Of a DNA stretch of 64,000 bases, positions 30,197-43,017 are shown in pieces. The notes beneath the pieces were generated by a model that worked only from the letters and a program-made list of their open reading frames with translations, did no database searches and was not told the origin of the DNA. How positions within the stretch are numbered: the stretch's first letter is position 1; every line of letters starts with the position of its first letter. The stretch is from Syncephalis fuscata (taxonomy: Eukaryota > Zoopagomycota > Zoopagomycetes > Zoopagales > Piptocephalidaceae). The translations under genes and the position numbers were made by a program. The stretch is from positions 62,001-126,000 of the forward strand of contig JAHLTZ010000001.1 of assembly GCA_025786725.1 (NCBI GenBank), written 5' to 3'.

Positions 30197-30623
30197 TCGG
30201 TAATGATGATGACACTACATATAAGTGACTATACCAACAAAAATAACTACACTGAGGCACAACCTATAACGACCATCATCGACGACTTTCAATGTATAAG
30301 AGTGTTTTCTTTATTCTCGAGATCATTATTATTATTATTATTAGTATTAGTGTTATTAATATGATTGATATCAATAGCATTAACAGGAGTATACTATTGG
30401 TATTAGTGTTATTTGTTTAACAAATTATTAATAATGCTATTTTAAATCAATAGAGAATTAAATATAAATTTATTTCTCTAAATCTATATGGCATTTATAC
30501 AATCAACCAACCATTTTTAATAAATTGCATTTCAATCCTCTTCACTGTGATCTATTTATATTTATTATCAAGTCGATAGATACGCGTAAAATACAGAGCA
30601 TTTTTTATCATTAATGAAATTGG
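30197..30623. other. Convergent 3' intergenic region
   Basis: AT-rich spacer between the MARVEL-like and ABC transporter 3' ends, with an att-triplet run near 30324-30345. No gene. Confidence 0.6.
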
Positions 30624-33442
30624 CTATATCCAGCGTGTATTCGTGTCGACTTGTTGTTTATCGTTCATTCTCGTGCGCTGTTTCTTTGTATCTTTATCAT
30701 CTGACGCCAATAATTCTATATTCTTATTGGTCTTTTCGTGTTCCTCTTCATCCGTTTCTGGTTCCTCCACAGAGGTACCGACTCGTTGACGTTCCATTAA
30801 ACGCCAAAAGGCACCTTGAGCTGTCATTAATTCGGTATAACTGCCCAATTCAGTCGCCCGACCCTCATCAAGGCAAAGAATCAAATCGCTACGGCGTAGT
30901 GTTGATGCACGATGAGCAATAGTAATTACGGTGCGGTGCTGTGAAAGACGATCGAGTGCATCTTGTACCAAGTGTTCAGATTCAGCATCTAATGCACTTG
31001 TTGCCTCGTCAAGGATTAATATACGAGGATTCTTTAACAATGCCCTAGCAATAGCCACTCTATTAAAAGTAAATAATTGGTTATTGGTTATTGGTCATGA
31101 TGTAGTGTACATGTTGTGTAATTACCGCTGTTTCTGTCCCCCACTTAGACTAACACCACGTTCACCGACAAATGTGTCAAATCGATCCGGTAATTGTTGA
31201 ATAAAATCACAATTAGCCATACGAGCAGCAGCTTCTACTTGAGCCTGAGTGGCTTGTGGATTGGCATAGCGAATATTGTCGGTTAATGTACCGGCAAAAA
31301 GTACCGGTTCTTGACTGACCACGCCTACATAGCCACGCCACCACCGAGCATCTAACTCGCGTATATCAGTGCCATCCACCAATACCTGGCCGCGAGTTGG
31401 ATCGTAAAAGCGAAGTATCAATGAACCAATGGTACTTTTACCGCCACCAGATGTACCAGCCACCGCTAATTTGTAGTGCTATTAGATACTAGTAGTATTT
31501 ATTTTGTCTATAATAAGTTATATATATACCTAACGAAGTACCCGGTTTAACGGTAAATGATAAACCTTCAAGGACTTGGATGCCCGGTCGAGTAGGGTAG
31601 GTGAAATGAACATCGCTAAAACAAATTTCACCGTGCACTGTTGGTAATTGAGCACCTCCTAATACATAGGTACATACATACATATGTTTATATATATTAA
31701 TTGTCAGTTGTTTCATAAAATGATTAGAATCAATTACCATCTTTATCAATAACCGGTTTTCGATCAAGTAGTTCAAATAAACGACTACCTGCACCCATTC
31801 CCTTCATCATTTCCGAGTAGAATGATGTTACACCTAATTGTAATGATTATGTTTAGCTATTTGACTAACATATTTATATTAACTACGTACCCATGGTAGA
31901 TGACCCCACATATGCTGTATACATTAGAAATGATGCCAGTTCACCAACTGTAATGTGCCCTTGAGCTACCATATTTCCTCCCAAGGCCAACACAGCGAGT
32001 ACAGTTAAATTACCAGTAAATCCAGCCTAAATAAAGTGATTAAAATAATAAATACTTTGTATTGTTGAGTTGTTAGTTTAAACTACGTACTGTTCCAAAA
32101 AATATACCACTAGCAAATGCCTAATCATTATCATTATTAGCGTTAATACAATAAACAGTAGCTATAGTGCAGATGTATCTATTAATTACCTCTTTTCTAG
32201 CCAGTGCAAATACTTCCTCGACTCGACTACTGTATCGTTTTGATTCATCGCCTTCTCGAGCAAATGCAAATACCGTACGAATATTACCCAGACGTTCCTC
32301 GGCCACTTTAGTTACTTCGCTCAGTGCTGATTGTGTTTTTTTGGATAGACTGCGTACATATCGACCATAGTACACGGCAAATATGGCCATGGGCGGAACA
32401 ATAAACATCATGCATAACTGATATGATTACAAAATAATATAATTTAATATTGATTATAATGAACTACATCTAAACTACTTTGATAACATTCTTACCGTTA
32501 ATTTACCACTGACATAGGCCATCATCGACAATCCTCCAATTGACATGACAACATTACTAATTAATTTGTAATTAAATAACTAATACTAAATTTATGGGTC
32601 AACCACTTACCGTATACCATCTGAAATGTTATTGGATAGAGTTTTACCGACAATCGATGTATCGACCGATAGTCGACTGATTAGTTCACCGCTGCGATTA
32701 ACATCAAAAAATGCCACTTCTTGGCGAAGAAATGTATCGAACAGATTTGTACGTAATCGAGCAACAATCCGCTCGCCTACTAACTTCATCATCGTGACGC
32801 GACCTGTATTGGCCAAAGCACCAGCTAGAAATACGCCGCCTAATAAAGAGTAGAACTGTGTTACAGTGAGATTGCCAGGTAGATCGGCGGCAGGATTGGT
32901 CACTAGATCGATAATCTTGCCCATAGAAAATGGAACCGACTGCGATTGAAATAGTCAATCGGTGCTATTCAACCATGGTCTCATCAACTTACCATTGACA
33001 CTGCCGAGGAGACAAGTAACAAAGAGAGGGCAGCTAGTACACCGTTGAATTGGTTAGTTAAAGCAATACAGTCGTGCATATTAAAAGCTACCTCCAAGCA
33101 TTTTTGCTTCCGGTCGGGCCAGCCCGAATAGCCGTCGTGCTTCTGGCCATTTAAGCTGAGGTTTAACTTTTGATTTATCGGCAGCGGTCTGTGCTGATTC
33201 ACCGGCTTTTACGAGGCACTATCGTATTCAACGCCCGTATCTTTCGTATGAAGTAGACGATAGCCGCCGAAAATGACGCGGCTATTCTCATTAGCCTGTA
33301 AGGGCCACCGTTTAAGACGAGACGAGGGCAGTAGCGTTGGATAGTGGCCACTACTAGACGTTGTAGTTCTAAGCAACGCTAGTCGAGGTGACGTGGCGTG
33401 CCGCGTAGCTTGCCGACAACCACCAAGTAAAATGCTAGTCAT
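30624..33442 (-). CDS. Mitochondrial half-ABC transporter (ABCB10/Mdl1-like); one apparent frameshift
   Basis: Exons: 33092-33442, 32993-33033, 32611-32939, 32496-32556, 32190-32417, 32091-32120, 31891-32026, 31738-31833, 31530-31658, 31126-31465, 30624-31059. The N-terminus ([20 protein letters not shown]) is Arg/Ser-rich without acids, like a mitochondrial presequence. One transmembrane domain of B type follows ([39 protein letters not shown]). One nucleotide-binding domain carries Walker [11 protein letters not shown]-loop [12 protein letters not shown], signature LSGGQKQR, Walker [13 protein letters not shown] and H-loop TIAHRAS. Family members work as homodimers in the inner mitochondrial membrane; the substrate (peptides or tetrapyrrole-related) cannot be told from sequence. 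The reading frame breaks near 33212-33214, between VEYDSAS and [12 protein letters not shown], consistent with one missing base. The C-terminal tail after LMERQRVG is charged and disordered. Start chosen at the ATG at 33442; the frame is open a little upstream but without an ATG. Confidence 0.9.
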
Positions 33443-34701
33443 TCTACGGCAGAGATTCAACAAGCTTGTAATTCCTGTGTAATGCACAGGTTATCGTTGG
33501 TTAGAAAGAGAGTGGAAAGCGGAATAACCGAACAAGCGTAAATCAGTTTTGGCACTGCTGATAAGAAGTTTGTTCATTCATTCCATCTACCATCGCCAAT
33601 GATAGCAGCATTTGTATCAGCAGTCCTAGTAATAACAGTGTAACCTCGTGGATACGCGGGGTGCGTTCAGATTACTTTGATAGGACAATAAGGAGATAAA
33701 TATAATAAAATATAGTGTTAATCTGATAGGTCTTTATTGATAGCTGGTTAAAATGTCGAATAGAGCAGTAGACAAAAGATAAAGCGATATTTACAATAAA
33801 AAATGACTGAAAGCTGTAATAATAATTAGGCTATATTATAACATGTAAAATACTATTTGTTACCGTGCACTGTTATCTACATTGTGCTGCATTATAGCTC
33901 TTTTATATATATATACAGCTTCTTTTGATTAGTAAAATAAAAAGTATTTATTTTTAAAATTTCAAATTATTACGTATACGGTATTTTAATGACCGTAGAA
34001 TAGTCACTTTGCTACAAGCAGTACTACATAGTAGAGTATAACGAATAAAAGGAAAAAAGTAATATTAGTGTAGTATTAAGTGATATTCAATGGCTAATAT
34101 GCTAGTGGTAGTAAATAAAAATACATAGTTGGTTCATTTGTTAAATTACTCGTTAAGCAAGTAAATCACGTCAAGTGTGTTCATTTAATTGTTTTATAAT
34201 TTATACACAGTAGTAGTTTTTCTATGTTTAATTTTTATTGAAATCGAAAACGATGATAGATGGATGTAGCTGGTTAGAATAAGCATCTTGTGTATAGCAA
34301 AAAGATGGTTTGTATGAGAATAGCTGAGGAAATGGTTTAAAATAAAGATCTTAAATAGATTAACAAATGTAAACAACCAGTGTAGGAAATGACCGCCGGC
34401 GGGTAAATAAGATCAGGATAATTAATTAGTGTAGCAAGAATAGTGAGAATACAACAAGAACAATAGCTGTAGCGATAGAAATGAGATTAAAGCAATAAAA
34501 CAGTATTATGGTGGCAGTGTTGTTTTCTAGCGAATAATTTTGATTCGCTGTAATTAAAACATCTGCTTGATTGGATGATCTATGATTAACTACGATTGTA
34601 AAGATTCAATTAAAAGATTTCGCTAATTAAAATGGGAGCGAAATGTAGAAATATTAGTAGTATAGTGCAAGTTATTTCATGTGCAGAAATCATGATGTAG
34701 T
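33443..34701. other. AT-rich intergenic region
   Basis: No gene or RNA recognised. Very AT-rich with scattered short frames only. Confidence 0.55.
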
Positions 34702-35535
34702 CTACGACCAAGTATGCTGTAATTGACCAGTATTGGCACGGTGAATTATACTATGCATTTGATTATAAAATTGATTTAGTGCGCCAAGTTGCTGGTCGGT
34801 TAAACGTGCCAAAAGCAACGAAAACGATGCATTCTGTAGTGCTGCCAATGATACGACATACGATAGTGCTTCTAGTGATTATAATAAAACACAGTTAAAC
34901 ATTAATATATTGCCAGTGTATTTCAGCAATGCAAACTTACCATCTAAGGTGGTCGGCTTGAGTTGGCCTTCCATAATTGCTGTTACAAAGCGATAAAATG
35001 TTGCGGCTTCATTGTTTGGTGACTCAGAGGCAAACGGCAGCAACTGTGGCGAAACCGATGTTTGCATAGGTATTTGAGGGCTTAAAGAGCTTTTTGGTGT
35101 AATGTTACTATTATTCATTCGAACTGTGCTATTGATATTGCTATAATGATTCTTGATCGAGGTGGCAAGGGGTGCTGATTGAATAGGTGGAGTTGAAACA
35201 AATGTATCACACACTGATGTGATAGGCGATATAGTGCCAAGAGATGCTGCTGTTACGCCTTTAGCCGTGGCGGCCATGGGGTAACCAGACAAAGTTTGTG
35301 ATAGTTGCACTGGAGTAGAGGAAGCAGTGGGGTAAGGCGAGCCAGTCTTTACCGGGGAAATAGGAGAACTATTGGGAGTTAACGATACGATTGGTGAGGC
35401 TTGAGTTGATGATGATGATGATGATGAACGGTTTAATTGTTGCGGTCGAAATTGTATTTGCGATAGTGTTGGTTGTGTGCGTTGCCGTTGATTTGGCATT
35501 GGATGCTGTTGAGGGACAAAACGAACGCTCATCAT
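34702..35535 (-). CDS. Ser/Pro/Gln-rich protein of unknown function
   Basis: Two exons, 34941-35535 and 34702-34871, 254 residues, starting at tandem ATGs (MMSVRFVPQQHPMPNQRQR). The first two thirds are Ser/Pro/Thr/Gln-rich and probably disordered (RSSSSSSSTQASPIVSLTPN), with many SP/TP sites that a proline-directed kinase could use. The last third is folded-looking and helical (NNEAATFYRFVTAIMEGQLK, SFSLLLARLTDQQLGALNQF). The intron has clean GT-AG ends and correct phase, which supports a real gene. Not recognised; a transcription-related or signalling adaptor would fit the composition, but that is a guess. Confidence 0.65.
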
Positions 35536-36559
35536 CTTGGATGAAGTATAGTTAGTTGGTAAAACAAAGCAACAAAAATGCACTAGACGCTAAAAACAAT
35601 TTGCGAAGAAAGAACAACAGAAACAGCTGTTTGTGCTTGTGGCAATAATAATGACGAGATATAGAATAATGGTGCGTTGATAGATAAAAGCGGATTAATA
35701 CGAGAAAAGCGAGAGTAATAAAGTTAAGGCGGTGCGAATAGAAAAGAGCAGCGCTAGTTATAGGATCGAAATAGTCGCTTGTGATACCATCGTTCAGCCA
35801 GCGATAACTCTGTGCTTGATGAAGGCCGAAGGAAAAAGTCGGAATATTCGGAGTTTACGGCCTTGCCAATAAGAGTTGTCCCATATGCAGATATCCTTAA
35901 TTGCTTGACATTAATGATCACATCGTTACTATGTACTCCTATGCGGGGATTTAACTTTTGATCGAAAGCCAGGACGTTTATCTGCGTTAATTTGTTGAGT
36001 CATTGTGTGCTGTCTAACAGCATCTATGATTATCAACATTATCACAATAAACAGCAAGGCCTTTATCTGCTATAACCATATATTACAAGTCTGTAATGGT
36101 GCTAAAAGGTGGGCGCTGTGGCAAAATGGCGATACCATGCTGAAAGATGGCAGTCCCAAATAAGGGAGATCATTTAGTGCACTATCCATACTTGATAGCC
36201 ATTTTGATAACCTTTTACTTGCCTTTCTGTGTATCCAACACCGTTAAAACAAGTTTTTCGAATGACATTTGCCATCTTCAACGCCATGTCTTTTACAAAT
36301 AGATATACAACTTGTTGTAACTTGACATGTAGCATATTAAGATGATGCTAATCATATGTTTTCATTTGTCAAATACGTTGTTTAAGCAATAAATAGTTGT
36401 TGTTTTATCATCATTGTGTTAATAGTAATAGCAACAATTATTATCGCCTCTTTACTACCTGTTCTTTACTAACATTATTCATCGTTACTATTACTTCAAC
36501 ATTCACAGTATCTTTAAAACGTTTTATCACAGCTCTTATCTTTAATCTTTGTTGTAGTC
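35536..36559. other. Intergenic region between divergent genes
   Basis: About 1 kb with no supported gene. It holds the likely promoters of the minus-strand Ser/Pro-rich gene and of the plus-strand secreted gene. The short frame at 36397-36633 overlaps the secreted gene's start out of frame. Confidence 0.5.
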
Positions 36560-37698
36560 ATGACTATGGCAATGCACCATTATTCCACAGTTATTCTAGC
36601 CATTACTTTGGCGATATTGTCCCATATTACTAAAGTGGCAAATGGAGCAGCACTTATGACTACACTGTCCGAAAGCGCTACACCCACCACGTTTCCCGCG
36701 AAGCTTAATCTAGCATGCACCATTCAATATAACGCCAAGCTTGACATGCCTCGTTGGCAATGGCCTGCTATATGACTCTGCCAGCATCTTGCCTACAGTG
36801 CACTGAAGGCCAGTGGCTCATGAATGATCGATGCGCGCTTATACCATCACCCCACCATCGTCTTAATCGTCGCCAATACTTTCCTTATTACCACCATCAT
36901 CGCCGTCCATACTATCCTCGCTATCCATTCCGTCCATATTATCCACACTATCCATACTACGCTCATCACCCTTATTATCACCACCACCGCTGGTTAATGC
37001 CGCGTCAAGTGACTATGGAGATGCCAAATACAGTAAGTGAAAAATATATATTTTTTGTTTGTCCAATAACAGTTTGCCCGACAAGGCCCTAAAGAGTGAC
37101 ATGACGACGATGACTGCGATATCGGAACAGCCGCTTATAATTCGCTGTATGGGAGAAATAGCATCGCCATCGGCTTTATCGGCGCAGGCGTGTCAACCCA
37201 CAGTCAAGGTTACTTCGCCGATGTTACTCCCTCTAATGTTACTCCAGCCAGTGACGACAACGGTGACGAGGATGACAATAAAAATAACCCCAATGTAGAT
37301 ACAACTAAAGATACGTTGCCCACCCAGCCCAGTTTGCCTACAGTCATTGAAGGCAAGCCAAAAAATGTATCTCCACAGACTGGCATATCTCAGTCAATTG
37401 TAATCTCACCAAAAGCACGATCAACCGAATGTACATCGGCTACCGATTGTCCATCTATCAAATAGCCGCCAATATGCCGATGCAACAAATTCAACAAATT
37501 CAAAACATTCAAATGGCAGCTTCCAGTTTATCTGGCACTATGCCATCGGTTATCACTGAAACACTTTCGGATACTTCGGTGCCATCGCCATCCTCTAATC
37601 CATTTCCAGAGCTTGCTGTAAACTCGCAATGCTCAAAGCGTGCGCCAGTGGATGTAAGCTTAGATGAAGCCACGTCTACTACTGTTTGTGATCAGTGA
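36560..37698 (+). pseudogene. Secreted His/Tyr/Pro-rich protein gene, broken by several single-base shifts
   Basis: The ATG at 36560 starts a clear signal peptide (basic/polar start, STVILAITLAILSHITKVAN, small residues before the likely cut). The frame then breaks near 36740-36775 and continues one frame over as CYMTLPASCLQCTEGQWL, then a His/Tyr/Pro/Arg-rich run at about 36845-37005 (YYPHYPYYAHHPYYHHH). A 40-nt GT-AG intron seems to lie at 37033-37072. After another break near 37073-37110 a frame gives DDDDCDIGTAAYN and GRNSIAIGFIGAGVSTHSQG, then a Thr/Pro/Asn-rich tail. A third shift near 37460 leads into AANMPMQQIQQIQ and the stop at 37698. The breaks share the sign of those in neighbouring housekeeping genes, so they may be assembly errors and the gene may be intact. 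An extracellular or cell-wall role is inferred from signal peptide and composition only. Confidence 0.5.
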
Positions 37699-37993
37699 TG
37701 AATTTACTTGATACGAATAAACATGCGCCCTTATTGGGTAATTGATTTTACATCATTCAAATAACTTGTTTACCCAACTATTGTTTTATTTACATAGTTA
37801 GTAATATATACTGTTTTATTAACAATGTAATAGTATTATTAATTAAACAGAAATAGTTGAGAATGTGCGCTGTATATTAATTAAGAAAATTGGAACTGAA
37901 GCTAACCTTTTTATTTAACATTTTTTGAGTACACAATTGGTAACAAACAAGATCATTGATAACTGCGCCGTATAATCTTTATAAAGCAACTAT

Positions 37994-38519
37994 TTAGTAT
38001 CCATTAGAAAGAAAAAAGAGCTCTTCGGGATTGACTACGTCAACATCGTATGCATACTGGGCACTGCGAACACCAGCAACACTAGCTCGGATGGTGGCTT
38101 GACGAGCACCACGAGCAAATGCTTGTTTCTGAATATAATCTTCGTGGTCCTTTTGACTTTCACCAGTGCTAGCTCCAACAAAGTAAATGATGAACCCGAT
38201 AACAACTTCAATAGCAAAACGCAGATCCATAGAGCTATAAAGTAGAGGAACAATACAGATAAGAGTCCAGATTACAGAACCAAAAACTAGAAACAAAAAG
38301 CATCTGTTTAAACATCAGTACGTCATTAAGATAGATTATATTTAGCATATTGCTCCGTATAACTTGCCAGCAATAAAGGCCATTATAAAGTTATAAACTG
38401 CAACAATAAAATCTTTATAATAATATCAATTTGTTAAAAGCAAGAGTAGAGTAAGAATATAAAGCACTTGATACAGAGTACGTACTAGAAAACAATGCGA
38501 AAGAAATGTGTAGTTGCAT
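37994..38519 (-). CDS. Small multi-pass membrane protein, unknown function
   Basis: Three exons, 38486-38519, 38368-38397 and 37994-38286, giving 118 residues from MQLHISFALF. The second intron (38287-38367) begins GCAAGT, a GC-AG intron; with it the frame joins cleanly as FIMAFIAVFGSVIWTLICIV. There are at least two to three hydrophobic segments (IYNFIMAFIAVFGSVIWTL, FAIEVVIGFIIYFVGAS), then a polar, Arg/Ala-rich cytosolic-type tail (QAFARGARQATIRASVAGVR). I do not recognise the family. The gene is compact and phase-consistent, so I think it is real, but the 5' end rests on two very small exons. Confidence 0.55.
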
Positions 38520-39463
38520 GAGTGGGTTGGGTTCTTATCATCTGTATTCAATGTACTTTCATTGTTCTATTTTGAACTGCATGCAGTGCTACCGTATATG
38601 TTCTCGGCAGTTAGCACATTGCAACTCGACAACTCAGCAACATAAATAAATTCAGTAGAACCACTAGGATGCTGTTTTATATTTATTTGTATTTTTAATG
38701 AATGACGGTACTGTTTATATGTTACTAAGTCTCATGTGCCATAGATTCATTGCATTTGACCAGTAATTGTTGCTATATAGTAGTTTGATAACCATTTACT
38801 TGTGTGTACATATTATCATTGTCACCTGATTTGTGTTAACATATGAACATATTACAATTAGTTACACTCGATACAGCTACAGCCATATTATACACTTTAA
38901 CAATAATATAAGTAGTTTATTTAGTTTATTGCTTTGTGTATTTACATTGTTGCTATTACACCAGCATGTGTGTGTTATTTAAAGTCTAATTTATTTTAAG
39001 TTTATGAACCCTGTTGTGTATTTATAAGTTAAATAACATTTATTAATCACATTATAGCTTCAACATTAATATTCGTATAAATCATTTGTCTATTCTTTCT
39101 TTTCTACGCTATTCTATATTCTACTAACTAGTTATGTTTTATTAACAAATTATATTTTATTGTTGGCTATGTTCTTTGAAGATTTCTATCTGGTTCATTT
39201 AATATACAATATACCATACTTTATTTCTAACATTCACACACTTTATTTGTCTATTCAGCTGTATTTATATCTCTTTATCAGCTTACAACTACATCTCCAG
39301 TATAAATGGACAGATAGAGCCAACGGATATCAAATAAGCACACAATCTACATTGAATCATGTCTCTTTTGATGATGATAGCCCAGTACAACAAAGTGTAG
39401 TTGATTTTATTATTGCTATTTCACCTTGTTCATTTACAATTTACACTCTTTAAATTCATCAGT
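38520..39463. other. AT-rich intergenic region
   Basis: No gene supported. The frame at 39160-39453 is Leu/Tyr/Ile-rich from AT-rich DNA and runs into the prefoldin 5' region. Parts of 39080-39260 loosely resemble 43660-43860 in order of T-rich blocks. Confidence 0.45.
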
Positions 39464-39974
39464 ATGTCTCTTCCAGATGCAGCACTTCACAAGGTAAGCC
39501 TTTTCACTAGGCGCGATTCACCTAGAGACACTGCAATCTCTAAATCATACTGCTCTTTTACTGATTACTCGCTTGTTTAGGTGCTGGTAGCTATGCAGCA
39601 GATGCAGATAAAGCTACAAGATGACCAGCGTGAACTGTCCAAAGTAACAGCCCAGGTACAAAAATGCGAGCGTGAACAGCGCACCTCTGCAGTAGTCAGC
39701 CGGGAACTGGATACACTAACTGATGACGTACGCGTCTACAAAAGCATAGGCAAAATGTAGGCTACAAAGGGGTGAACCGTCTATTTGCCAGCTAATATCA
39801 ATGGTGTTTATTAGGTTCATGCTAAGCGATCTGCCAACCATGAAGAAAGAAGTATCGACTCGGGGCAAAGAGTCGGGAGAACAAGCTAAAGTGCTTGAAA
39901 AGAAGCGAGCCTATTTGGAACGCAACGTTAAGGAAATCACCGCAAATCTACGAGAGATTACACCACGCGCCTAG
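39464..39974 (+). CDS. PFD1: Prefoldin subunit 1 (beta-type)
   Basis: Exons 39464-39493, 39581-39756 and 39815-39974; 121 residues, normal for the family. Prefoldin is the cytosolic hexameric co-chaperone that hands unfolded actin and tubulin to the CCT chaperonin. Two long coiled-coil helices (VLVAMQQMQIKLQDDQREL at the N-terminus, KKRAYLERNVKEITANLREI at the C-terminus) flank a beta-hairpin with the subunit-1 signature YKSIGKMFMLSD. Start codon chosen because MSLPDAALHK joins in phase to the coiled coil. Followed 390 bases later, on the same strand, by Argonaute. Confidence 0.9.
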
Positions 39975-40364
39975 TGTCCTTTGATTGTGCCATTGTGCAG
40001 TCTATAGAAGATGCTGCATAAAATAAAGCAAAATACAATGACATCAAATGCGGGTTTGCCAAAAATTGTACGACAATGATTACTAGGAAGCATCTTTATC
40101 TTATTGACAATGACGCACAATGTGGATTGTTTGACGCTAAACGTTGCCAATGTTTATTGGCTTACACAATAGTATTATTTTTATGGCCAAATACACTAAT
40201 ACAATATAAATACAATACGTTTTCTCTTTTTCTCTCTTCTTATAATATATACCCACGCACACAGACTAACTCGCAGGCACTACGCTACTTTTCTTGTTAA
40301 AGTTATATTTTGTATGCAATCACTAGCATTTACCTCATCGTATTGACTTATTTTGTTGGCTGGC

Positions 40365-43017
40365 ATGTCTTCGCAACTCCTAAATCGTCCTGGCTATGCT
40401 AAAATAGGCAAAGCTGGCCATGTAATAGCCAACCACTTCAAACTGAACAGCATACCTTTGGACGACCTGATTCATTTAAACGTCAAGATCACTCTTAACA
40501 ATAAAGAGCACAAGAATAAAGATGTAAATAGACAGGTTATCGAGCAGCTACATGTGCTGCACCGTGACAAGTTAGGCAAGGCGTACTTGGCGTATGATGG
40601 CGCATTCAGTGCATTTTCACTACATCCAATGGCAGCAGGTGATTTGCTACGTGTTGACGTTTTATTACCAGAATCGGATGGCAACAATAGCAGTGAAAGA
40701 ATACCGCGTACCTTCGTAGTAACACTTCGTAAAGCAGGCGTCGCCAACATGTCATTAATTGATGCTTATTATTCAGGCGAAATGCGTGATCAGCAGGCAC
40801 TTCTTTTGCCTATTACTGCCTTGGAGGTCATATTCCGTCACATGGTGGCAGGTCGGTTTATATCAATTGGCCAATCACTTTATACGGGCGAGAATTCAAA
40901 GCTTTTACCAGGTGGTTTAGAGGCGTGGCGTGGTTATTTTATGTCGGTACGTGTGGGTGAAACCGGTCTCATGCTAAACATCGATACTGCAACCAGCGCT
41001 TTTTACCGCCAAGGATCGCTGATTCAATTTGTTGCCGATGCGCTTTATGTCAATGGACCTGAAAGAATAGCAAGCAGACTAAACAATAACTCAATCAAAG
41101 AACTGGAACGTCATCTTAAAGGATTAAAAGTTCATGTAACTCACCGACAAGGATTTAAGCCGCGCTATGGAATTCAAAAGTTGACGCGAAAGTCAGCAGA
41201 AGACACAGTATTCACAATTGCCGATACTGGAGAAAGAATCAATGTAGCAAATTACTTCCAAACACGATACAACTATCGATTAAGATTTCCACAGTTGCCA
41301 TGCATGTAAGATATATAGCCATTGTTAAATAGTTGATGCCAATACAGTTTATTATTTTATAGTGTTACAAGCAAAGGAACAACATTCCCAATGGAAGTTT
41401 GTGTGATTGAGCCTAATCAACACTTTAGAGGCCAGTTGGCTGACAAGCAGTTGGCTGACATGATAAAATACGCAGCTGAGCCACCAGAGAAACGACGTAA
41501 TAAAATCAATGACTGCCACGATATTTTAGACTTTGTCAACGACAATACGCTAAATCATTTTGGCATCAGTGTCGATCCAAACATGGTCACGGTCCGTAGT
41601 CGACAATTAGAAGCGCCACGTATTGAATATAACCGATCCACTGGTCGAGATACCATAGTTACGCCAAGGGACGGTCAATGGCCGTTACGAGGTAAACGCT
41701 TACTCGCACCAGTGACTATTAGTTCGTGGGCTGTAATTGCATTCACGCAAGAAAGATTCCTTCCATGTCGCAAAATACAGAATTGCTTCGAGTTTATGGC
41801 ATCCAAGTTTACCGAGAAAGGTATGAATGTAGTTGCAAGAGACCCGCCTGTTATCTATGGCAATATACACGGAGATCCTGCCAAAATACTTCAACAAGCA
41901 GCTGTATTGGCCAAGTCAAAGTATAAGGCACCACCACAAGTTATTTTTGCCCTTCTTCCAAACAATATTGGGTTTTACGGTAAACTTAAAAAGGTAGCTG
42001 AGACACAAATGGGTATTATTACGCAAGGCATGAGTATTGGCAAGCTTGAACGTCTTAACCATACAGTAAGTAAACAATAACAACTATTACTATTATTTAT
42101 CAGATTGATACCTACCTAATACTACTATAGTACTGCGAGAATATGAGCCTTAAAGTAAATGTAAAGCTCGGTGGTGCAAATAGTAAGCTAGTTGATCGAT
42201 CAATTCCAATGATCACCAATGTACCAACCATTGTTATGGGTGCCGATTTGTACCATCCAACTGGCGCCAAACACGATCCAAGCCGTCCTTCAATTGCTGC
42301 TGTTTGCGGCTCACTTGATCCGCAGCTATCCAATTATGATGGCACCTATCGTGCCCAGGATAGTCATGAAGATATTATATTTGATCTATGTCCAATGACC
42401 AAGGAAATTATTAGTAATTTCCATCGTAGATCAGGTACTTATCCTCAGCGTATTATTTTCTATCGAGACGGTGTCTCAGATGGACAATTCCAGCGTGTAT
42501 TTGAAGTAGAATTGAAAGCTATTAAGAAGGCTTGTCGGGAACTTAGCCCTAAGTATAATCCAAAATTAACATTTATTGTTGCAAAGAAACGACACCATAC
42601 ACGTCTGTTCCCAGCTCAAGCCGGTCCACAAGCAACCGATCGTTCTGGCAACTGTAAACCAGGCACGGTAGTTGATCGTGATATTACCGATCCTTGCCTT
42701 TACGACTTTTTCCTTCAAGCGCATGCCGGTATTCAAGGCACTTGTAGTCCTGTGCACTATGTTGTTCTCCACGATGAAAATAATTTAGGACCAGATGTTG
42801 TGCAAGACATGACAAATCGTCTAAGCTACACATATTCACGCTGTCTCGTAGTGTCAGTCTTGTTCCATCCGTTTACTGGGCTCATGTGTTGGCAGACCGT
42901 GCCCGTCACTATATAAATAATGACCAGGCAAGCGATACAGCGAGTTCAGTTTCGCCGTGTCAACCTACGACTATGCCCCATTTAAACAGTTTACGTACTG
43001 TGCTTTTCTACTCTTAA
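40365..43017 (+). CDS. Argonaute (Ago clade) with complete slicer tetrad; one apparent frameshift
   Basis: Exons 40365-41305, 41363-42065 and 42131-43017, about 843 residues, within the usual Argonaute range. It binds small RNAs and cuts or silences complementary transcripts. In order: N domain from GYAKIGKAGHVIANHFKL, linker GGLEAWRGYFMSVR, PAZ (LNIDTATSAFYRQGSLIQFV, later RYNYRLRFPQLPCM), MID (QVIFALLPNNIGFYGKLKKV), PIWI (VPTIVMGADLYHPTG onward). The tetrad looks complete: Asp in MGADLYHP, Glu in AQDSHEDII, Asp in IIFYRDGVSDGQF, His in VYWAHVLADRARHY. The frame ends early at about 42916, but the standard ending (SVSLVPSVYWAHV) follows one frame over, so a base appears lost near 42842-42847 (tgtctcgtag). 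In the MID domain the usual TQC is TQG. Start at the ATG at 40365. Confidence 0.93.
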
